This document shows positions 44,159-50,755 of a DNA stretch of 50,755 nucleotides, in pieces. Numbering within the stretch: the stretch's first letter is position 1; the number at the start of each line of letters is the position of its first letter. A program made the translations under genes and the position numbers. Source of the DNA: Gyrodactylus bullatarudis (lineage: Eukaryota; Platyhelminthes; Monogenea; Gyrodactylidea; Gyrodactylidae); assembly GCA_012064415.1 (NCBI GenBank), contig SSNU01000143.1, forward strand, positions 189,571-240,325. Reading direction: 5' to 3'. Below the pieces are notes generated by a model. That model made no database searches. It was not told the DNA's origin and worked only from the letters and a program-made list of their open reading frames with translations.

Positions 44159-45430
44159 TGTGAGAATAAAATCTATTCACAAAACACACTTAAAACACAC
44201 TGAAATGAATACATCTGTATTTTCCTATATCTACGCATGTACTGAGTGTAAGATAGACATGTCAATAGTATGACTAGACACACACTTGTTCTTTCCTATA
44301 TTTTGGGATTTAAACTTAAAAAGGATTTCTTCAATATGTTAATATGTATTTTTTCTTTTTCTTTCTTTCGTTGATAAAGAGTTGGTACATATATGAAATT
44401 CATCATTTTCATGTAAAGCAGAACTTATGAATTGTTCAATAAATTTCATTTCATTTCATATATGTACCAGCTCTTTATCAACGAAAGAAAGAAAAAGAAA
44501 AAAAACATATTAACAGGATGCATTTATTTTATTATTCTTATATAAAAACATAGAGTTATAAATATTGTATTATTATACATATTTTGTGAGAAGATTAATT
44601 TCTATCAACTTTTTATATAAATATGAAAATTTTAAAGCAGAACATATGTGTTGTTCAATAGATTTTTCATTTCATTTCAATAAACCATTGATAATGATTT
44701 CATTTTCACAATGTCTGACCCGAGAGCTAAATTCACTCAATTTCTAATTGATTCAAAAGCATCAAACGCTTATTCTCTTATGACTAAAAATGAAATTGAC
44801 AACATAATCAGGCAATTCAAAATTATGAGCTATTAGCAATATATGGATCAGAACACCTTATTAAGCCTATCGATAAAAACTCCAGAAAGGTCCTAAAATT
44901 CGCCCCTTTGAAAAATATTTTTGATATCCTTGATAAGAAACATATAGAATTATGTCATAGTAGTAGAGATCGAATGATTTATGATATTAGCAATGAATGG
45001 GCAAATATCACCTGTGTTCAAATTCAGAAATTCCTAGATTTATGTCTAATTTGTCAAATGAAGAAGGAATAAAAAATTGTCGTAAAATGATAATTAAATG
45101 ATAGAAAATGTAATTCTAGATGTCATCATTCATTAACATGTGACAATAAATTTGAGGATTGAATTAATTTCAAATAAAAATTCAATTTTATTAAGCCTCA
45201 TATTTTCTACTAAAAATAAATAAAATTTAAGAGCTTTGACAATCCTAAGAATAGAAGAAATCCTTTTCAAGTTTAGTCAATCCCAAAATATAGGAAAGAA
45301 CAAGTGTGTGTCTAGTCATATCATTGACATGTCTATCTTACACTCAGTACATGCGTAGATATTGGAAAATACAGATGTATTCATTTCAGTGTATTTTAAG
45401 TGTGTTTTGTGAGAATAAAATCTATTCACA
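44159..45430. mobile_element. TIR element with integrase fragment (Ginger-like, tentative)
   Basis: Inverted arms of about 180 bp (44159-44340 and 45255-45430) start with TGTGAGAATAAAATC, itself nearly palindromic. The interior holds an integrase zinc-binding frame and, at 44346-44505, a second inverted repeat enclosing a TTCAATAAATTTCATTTCAT tail. No clear target duplication was found. Confidence 0.65.
44711..45072 (+). pseudogene. integrase N-terminal/zinc-binding region, KRBA2/Ginger type
   Basis: ATG at 44711 opens MSDPRAKFTQFLIDSKASNA, TAG at 44834. In the next frame ELLAIYGSEHLIKP leads to LKNIFDILDKKHIELCHSSR, DRMIYDISNEWANIT and IQKFLDLCLICQMKKE, TAA 45070-45072. The H-x-C-H and C-xx-C residues fit the HHCC zinc finger of gypsy-like integrases as found in Ginger transposons and KRBA2-type host proteins. 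The DDE core is missing. Confidence 0.65.
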
Positions 45431-45664
45431 ATCTCTTATTTTTTGCTTGAGATCGTTTATTTCTTTTTTCATAGAAGTATTTACTTCCATAATACGAGCA
45501 TTAGTCTGTTTGAGTGTGTTCACTTCGAAAGTAAGATCCATTATTTCGAGCAATCCTTCACGAGCAATATCTCTTGGATATAAATTGTCATAGATAGATC
45601 GATTAGTGAAAATTCGATGTATTTTTTCAAGAAGGATAATTTTACTTTTTGTCTTGTGAGACAT
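45422..45664 (-). CDS. hypothetical coiled-coil frame, truncated by the TIR element
   Basis: 80 codons from ATG at 45664: a basic start (MSHKTKSKI), then a helix-forming stretch with heptad-like spacing (EVNTLKQTNARIMEVNTSMK and on). The last codons lie in the TIR arm, so the natural C-terminus is lost. Not recognised. Confidence 0.3.
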   Translation of the reverse strand: MSHKTKSKIILLEKIHRIFTNRSIYDNLYPRDIAREGLLEIMDLTFEVNTLKQTNARIMEVNTSMKKEINDLKQKIRDCE

Positions 45665-46319
45665 TGAGTTTCAGTGAAATTTAATCTTAATGAAACAAGT
45701 TTACTAGTTCATTCACTGTTTTTCTATATTTTTAATACATTAGTTGTAGCCAATATGTGTTGGAAGTCCCATAAGTGTTTAAAAACAAACTGAACTCATT
45801 TGTATCGAAAAAAATCAGAGGTGGTGACACTTTTACCTCTGTTAAGTCTTAAGGCAAGAATTAGAGTGTACGGTAGATGAAAATGTATGCTCGTTTCAGC
45901 TTTTTAGTTAGTATTAAATAAGTTCAACACCTTGATTGCTTAAATTCATATTCTCCTAAAATGGTCTCTCTGAGAATGAATATTTCTGTTATGGTTTGTC
46001 AAACAACAACGATTTCTAACATCTAGTTGTAAAATTACAAATTGAATTTCAATGAACATTGTAACAACATTATTAGTAGGTTGCATTTCTAAGAATAATT
46101 ATTAAATAATAAAAAATACAATATAAAATGAGCTAACTTGAATTTCCTGAAATGAATCATGTTGATAAAAAAATAATTTTAGAGATATAGACAAAACAAA
46201 AGTTAAAGAGTATAATAATCATGAATGGATATCGTGATATAATGTAACCCAAGAATGACTAAAAACTCTGCAATAAGAATTAACAGTGAAGAGAAAGGTG
46301 TAAAAGCTCACATACACAA
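45665..46319. other. no recognisable feature
   Basis: AT-rich. I see nothing assignable. Confidence 0.4.
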
Positions 46320-46660
46320 AACAAGTTTTTAAATTGTTTTCTCAAACCACACATGGGAACTGTTGACAACCTGATCATTTTATAAAATAAATGTTGAAGA
46401 AGCATGGTTTTCATGTTTAAGATGTCAAGTCATCGCAGTATCTTTATTCAGGTAATTAGGTAGATTCGGTGTTACTGTGGTGCTTCTTACATAGGTAAAA
46501 CAATAAGGAAGCTTTCTACAAAATAAAATAATCATATGAATAAGGAAACTGCAATAACTGGACATATCAAACAAGAGAAAGATTGGTGCTTCAGTTTCGA
46601 ATTAGACCTTTTTTACAAAATTCCAGATGATGACAGTATAGACGTATAAGAAGATTTAGA
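46320..46660 (+). pseudogene. PLE family D endonuclease fragment
   Basis: 46466-46650 reads RCYCGASYIGKTIRKLSTK, stop, NNHMNKETAITGHIKQEK and DDDSIDV. It is preceded by a short opposite-strand piece of the same C-terminal region (46320-46440). Confidence 0.65.
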
Positions 46661-46679
46661 AATAAGATATATACTAGGG

Positions 46680-46723
46680 CCATATGTACATTTCATAAAG
46701 CGTAATCAGTGTCAATACTTTAA
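46680..46723 (-). ncRNA. hammerhead remnant, PLE family D
   Basis: On the minus strand CTGATTA 46703-46709 (one core change), 8-nt CGCTTTAT, GAA 46692-46694, stem III ATGTACAT. CTTTA/TAAAG complementarity is kept. Confidence 0.55.
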
Positions 46724-47055
46724 AAATGATAAAATTTAAAAATTCGTTAAAGATTATAATTATGAAATAATAATCTGAATATTCTCTTTGATTTTGAGGA
46801 TGACAGTACAGACAATTGGGTGAAGGAAAAATTCTTCATAAATCTATATAAACCAAACTTATGTGTCAAAAAAACTATTCTTATAATCTTCAACTACCTT
46901 GGCCTATGTGAGCTTTTTCACTTTTCTCTCCACTGTTGCTAATTATTGGCGAGTTTAGGTGTTTTTTCAGCATACATTATATCCTTATATTCTCTGACTG
47001 TTACTATTTCTCTCATAATTATTATCTTTAATGAATTTTTAAATTTTATCATTTT

Positions 47056-47098
47056 TAAAGTATTGACACTGATTACGCTTTATGAAATGTACATATGG
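47056..47098 (+). ncRNA. hammerhead remnant, PLE family D
   Basis: CTGATTA 47069-47075, the same core change as its inverted partner, 8-nt CGCTTTAT, GAA 47084-47086, stem III ATGTACAT. TAAAG 47056-47060 pairs with CTTTA. Confidence 0.55.
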
Positions 47099-47377
47099 CC
47101 CTAGTATATATCTTATTTCTAAATCTTCTTATATGATGTTAAGTGGATTTTCGGACGTATTTGAAAATACACGTGTATATTTGAATCATCGATGTATTGA
47201 TTGATTAGAAACTGTTTAATTAATCAATTTATGTGGTCAGGAAAATATTAATGTAATATTCCACTACCCTGGCCTTTGTGAGCTTTTTCACTTTTTCTTT
47301 ATTTCTGCTATTAACTAGAGAATTCTGTTGTTTTTAGCTAGCAAATTCTTCTATAAGATCCACAAAAATGACAAGGT

Positions 47378-47665
47378 TGATATGAATTAAGGGGGTGGTA
47401 ACATCACTGTCAATTAACTAGACATTCAAAATCCCTTATTTTTTAGGCTGAAAACCGATCCATATGCTACATGATTTTACAAATTCTATATATTCATTTA
47501 ACTAATATAACATGTTTCATAGATTTAATTGCATAAATTTGAATAAAAATGTTCGATTGTTTTCAAATTTATACCACCAGAAAAAAATTTGCGGTTTATG
47601 CGGTTTTGAGGGCATTCTGATGATTATTGATTATAATCGTGCCCACAACTGGTTGCTTCTATATC
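47378..47665 (+). repeat. independent copy of the short repeat inserted in unit B, split
   Basis: 47378-47447 and 47593-47665 match 42102-42172 and 42173-42245 with an extra 145 bp between them. It marks the insertion in the LINE endonuclease as a separate ~140-bp interspersed repeat. Confidence 0.65.
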
Positions 47666-47870
47666 AAAGTAAAAAGTTTAATCTCTCTCGGAAAACATCT
47701 ACAAATTTTTAAATCATATTTCATGATATATTTTAAAACTGATTATTGTAATTTTAATTCACCTCTTCTTTAGATTTCTTAAATGAAAATACTTTATAAA
47801 TTGTTGTATTACTTCATGTTGTACTACATTTATTAATTCTTTGTTTAGGTTCCTTTCTTAAACCCTTTAA

Positions 47871-48224
47871 GCCAAACATGTATACGGTAGTATACCTAAC
47901 TAAATCTTGTTAAATAATGTAGAGATTTTTTTACAATTATTTAAACTCAAATATGTATTTAATAAGAAATCTACTGATGCTATAATAATTTTTTTTTAAA
48001 TCATATATATTTTTTTAAAATATGTTTCCAAGGCTTTAATAAATTTCAGTTAAATTTTATACGTTTCAAAATGTGATACTAAGTAATAAACATTTTCTTG
48101 AATCAAAATCCTTTAATCTATATTTTATGATATCTGTTCTTAAAATATAGAAACATTTTTCAAAATATTTTTTCCACAAATTTATAGCCTGTTGAAAGTT
48201 GTATACTACAGTATACATTCGGTT
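47871..48224. mobile_element. 354-bp MITE flanked by TTAA
   Basis: The ends share GTATAC(G/T)GTAGTATAC in inverted orientation (47880 and 48211), with TTAA at 47867-47870 and 48225-48228. TTAA duplication suggests the piggyBac group. No coding capacity. Confidence 0.65.
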
Positions 48225-48404
48225 TTAAAGTTATCATATTATTTTGAATTGAATCTAACTACTAATAAGCTATTTTTATAAGACTGATTGAAAATAGCAA
48301 AAATTATTCTTTGTTTTGAGAGCATATTTTCGAAGAAAAAATGATGCGGAAGTGTGAGGAATAAGCGCTTTATTTCAGGCATACTCAGCAGCCTCTTAAA
48401 TGCC
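48125..48404 (+). repeat. direct repeat L, copy 1 (280 bp) with hammerhead
   Basis: Matches 49744-50023 at a constant offset of 1619 bp with very few differences. It starts inside the TTAA-flanked MITE and ends with a minus-strand hammerhead. Confidence 0.85.
48356..48404 (-). ncRNA. hammerhead ribozyme, CTGCTGA core variant
   Basis: On the minus strand CTGCTGA 48385-48391 (A to C in the invariant core), 8-nt GTATGCCT 48377-48384, GAA 48374-48376, stem III ATAA/TTAT in 48361-48373. Stem I pairs GAGG (48392-48395) with CCTC (48356-48359). GGCAT (48400-48404) pairs with ATGCC (48378-48382). The helices are intact but the core change probably abolishes cleavage. Confidence 0.7.
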
Positions 48405-49726
48405 AAATAAAATACAAAGAAAAATCTGAAAAAAATTAGGCATAATTCTTATTATTTTCGAGAAGTTATAGTCAATGAAATCATAGAAAGAATATTCATT
48501 ATGCAAAATTATTGAGATTTCTGTGAAGTGTGTATCAATTATGGAGAATATTTCCAGGTGATCTTTGTTGTGATATATATTTTGAGTTTCAACGTAAGAT
48601 GATAGATTTGTGTAATTTAGAAAGATACAGTCAAGAATCTTTTAGCCTCGTGTTGGTGTAGAAACTATTTGTTTTAAATTGAAAGATTGTAATAGTATAC
48701 CAATATCAGAGATTTATCTGTTCCAGTTTTCATTGATATGAATTAAGGGGGTGGTAACATCACTGTTAATTAACTAGACATTCAAAATCCCTTATTTTTT
48801 AGGTTTTATGCGGTTTTGAGGGCATTCTGATGATTATTGATCATAATCGTGCCCACAACTGGTTGCTTCTATATCGTAGTTTATGCGGTTTTGGCACGTT
48901 AATGTCTCCCAGAAAAATTAAGTCATCATCAAGTGGTAAGTTCTCATCAATAATGTTGGCGAGTTCTATATCAGTTTTGGAATTTGTATTTGGTTTCCTG
49001 TATAAAAGAGCAATGTTTATCGATATAGCACCTCTTATCTTGTTAGCTTTAATGATAAGGAATTCGTTCCCATGAATGCTGAATTATGTTGTTGATGATA
49101 TTTGGATCGTATTTTTGTAGAAATAAATTAGGACGCCTCCATGGATATCATCAGTTTTATCTGATCGAATAACATCAAAGTTATTTATCGAAATCAAAAA
49201 CTAGAATTATATGAAGGCTGACCAATTCTAGTCCTCTTCCAAAGCATAGTGAATTGAATCAAAATCCTTGAACCATTCAAGCTCAGCACAGAAAAAATAC
49301 TTTGAGACATTAATTGCCTAATTTCCTCGAAAATCCAATAATTCGCCACAGCCCCGAAACAGTGACTATGACGATCCCATTTGTCAGTAATAAAAATAAG
49401 GAGTTATTGCCAAAAAGTGTATATATGGGTAGGGGATTTTCCAAAAGGCACGTATATTCTCCAAGAATATAATGATATACACGATGTATTTCCAATCTTC
49501 ATATATATTTTTCCAAAAAATGAACTAGTGTGTTCGATAATTTCCAAAACATAAATAGCATTTGCAAAAATTGAATATGTCTGTAAGACTAATTACCAAA
49601 AGTGTATATCTTGATATATTTATCAATACATACATACATCTCATACAAAGTAAATACATATAAAATCAATAAATCAACAATCGTGTATAATTTTATGCAA
49701 TTAAAGATTGTATCTCTTGATAAATC
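48395..49726 (+). repeat. unit B, copy 2
   Basis: Near-identical to 41763-43093, with the same LINE endonuclease remnant on the minus strand (about 48512-49203). It stops inside the end of the MULE frame. Confidence 0.9.
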
Positions 49727-49743
49727 ATTTTATAAAATAAAAG

Positions 49744-50023
49744 TTATGATATCTGTTCTTAAAATATAGAAACATTTTTCAAAATATTTTTTCCACAAAT
49801 TTATAGCCTGTTGAAAGTTGTATACTACAGTATACATTCCGTTTTAAAGTTATCATATTATTTTGAATTGAATCTAACTACTAATAAGCTATTTTTATAA
49901 GACTGATTGAAAATAGCAAACATTATTCTTTGTTTTGAGAGCATATTTTCGAAGAAAAAATGATGCGGAAGTGTGAGGAATAAGCGCTTTATTTCAGGCA
50001 TACTCAGCAGCCTCTTAAATGCC
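49744..50023 (+). repeat. direct repeat L, copy 2 with hammerhead
   Basis: Copy of 48125-48404, including the hammerhead (minus strand, core CTGCTGA at 50004-50010). Together the two copies bracket unit B like terminal repeats, or are the ends of a truncated tandem duplication. Confidence 0.85.
49975..50023 (-). ncRNA. hammerhead ribozyme, CTGCTGA core variant (copy 2)
   Basis: Same sequence and helices as 48356-48404, offset 1619 bp. Confidence 0.65.
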
Positions 50024-50265
50024 TCTTAAATTCTAAGATAAGAGGATATTTACATATGAACTTTGCTTTTATAAATTTTATAATTTGCACAATAGGGAGC
50101 AGCATAAATCTGAAATTACACAGGGTAGAAAGAGAGAATTAACCAAAGGGCAATTAACTTTGCATTACCTTGGGAAACCATCCGTACTCCCATCGCAAAA
50201 ATTTTTTTTCTAAATCCTGAGAATGATTGAATCTATCAGAGGATCTCAATTTTGTCAATAGATTT
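50024..50265. other. no recognisable feature
   Basis: AT-rich. I see nothing assignable. Confidence 0.35.
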
Positions 50266-50330
50266 TAATAAATATCTAGCTATTGTAAGAGCCTGATGAG
50301 AACGGGTGGAATTCAAGTATTATATTCACT
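50266..50330 (+). ncRNA. degenerate hammerhead with TATA-like box
   Basis: CTGATGA 50293-50299 preceded by GTAAGAGC and, further 5', TAATAAATATC at the usual distance. GAA has become GGA, and neither stem I nor the long-range helix can form. A family A relic. Confidence 0.5.
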
Positions 50331-50755
50331 GCCTTAAAAATACAGAGAAAATTCTTGAAGATGCTTGGCACCATTTCTCGACAAAATATTATCGAACTCA
50401 CATTATCCATTTTTCACTAAATAATGTACTATTTGAAATGCTCAACTTATACTAAATTTTCTAATTGCGTCAATATTCAAAATTTATTTCGATTTTGAAA
50501 TTAGTAAAAAACATTAAGTTTGTTTTTTTCATATTGTGATTATTCATCATCTTATTTAAAAAATATATGAAGTGTCCATTTCGGTTAATATGCCTATTAT
50601 GCATAATCAGCAACCCTCTGCCAAATATAAAGATGAATAAAAGTCTTTGAAAGCATTCTGTCAGCTGCCTTCTTCATATTGTCTGCACATTCTTCTCTCA
50701 AGTCAACAATGCATTCAATCCGTTCTTAGATTGAGGTTTTAGTTTAATTTTATTT
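50331..50755. other. no gene; one ATTATGCATAATC palindrome
   Basis: TATTATGCATAATCAGCAA near 50597 repeats the words at 13564 and 8910. Confidence 0.35.

Larger units (their letters stand above)
46649..47137. mobile_element. short PLE family D element with opposed termini
   Basis: Inverted arms of about 115 bp (46659-46770 and 47006-47136) enclose the end of the endonuclease frame (DDSTDNWVKEKFFINLYKPN). Each arm has a hammerhead relic. The flank GTGGATTTTCGGACGT near 47150 repeats that at 15006. Confidence 0.7.

Noticed and set aside
48125..50023. Classical LTR retrotransposon
   Set aside because: No TG...CA ends, primer-binding site, polypurine tract, gag or pol; the repeat begins inside a MITE.

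Overview
The window is AT-rich, intron-bearing animal DNA made almost entirely of broken transposable elements. I found no intact host gene, rRNA, canonical tRNA, CRISPR array or bacterial-type operon. The element mix is Penelope-like retroelements (PLEs) with GIY-YIG endonuclease and hammerhead ribozymes, Tc1-like DD34E transposons, a Tigger/pogo gene with 50-90 bp introns, CR1/Jockey-like LINE pieces, MULE and integrase fragments, tRNA-derived SINEs and MITEs. This fits an invertebrate, probably an arthropod. The species cannot be named from the sequence.

Layout. 1-1.1 kb: intron-containing Tigger/pogo pseudogene. 1.9-3.1 kb: LINE reverse transcriptase, minus strand. 3.6-4.0 kb: decayed conserved gene of unknown function. 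5.36-6.97 kb: long-TIR transposon with a 6-bp target duplication, carrying a PLE endonuclease. 8.2-16.1 kb: SINE, a hammerhead repeat module in three copies, a PLE reverse-transcriptase fragment with a hammerhead, and a PLE endonuclease element bounded by two opposed hammerheads. 17-18.7 kb: PLE endonuclease and a deleted Tc1-like element. 19.46-21.28 kb: TIR element with a 10-bp target duplication, enclosing a PLE tail and a hammerhead. 22.7-27.8 kb: mosaic PLE and LINE fragments plus a 733-bp MITE. 29.2-30.3 kb: 492-bp perfect-length inverted repeat of a PLE end. 31.65-33.28 and 34.07-36.23 kb: two Tc1-like transposons with recognisable TIRs. 36.8-41.1 kb: two PLE 3' halves, each followed by a hammerhead. 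41.5-50.0 kb: large direct duplications of a LINE endonuclease/MULE unit, an integrase-bearing TIR element, PLE endonuclease pieces, a TTAA-flanked MITE and two duplicated hammerheads.

The main observation is a set of 18 hammerhead-like motifs in 50.7 kb, in at least two PLE families. In nearly all of them the segment between CTGATGA and GAA is exactly 8 nt and cannot form a normal stem II. Its 3' part is instead complementary to a strand lying 5' of stem I, and this pairing changes in compensating ways between copies. Stem I and stem III covary too. I infer a pseudoknotted hammerhead with a collapsed stem II, linked to the PLE life cycle. A second observation is a PIP-box-like motif at the extreme C-terminus of three PLE proteins.

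Most reading frames are interrupted, so the proteins are described as remnants. Coordinates of repeat edges are hand-read and may be off by a few bases.
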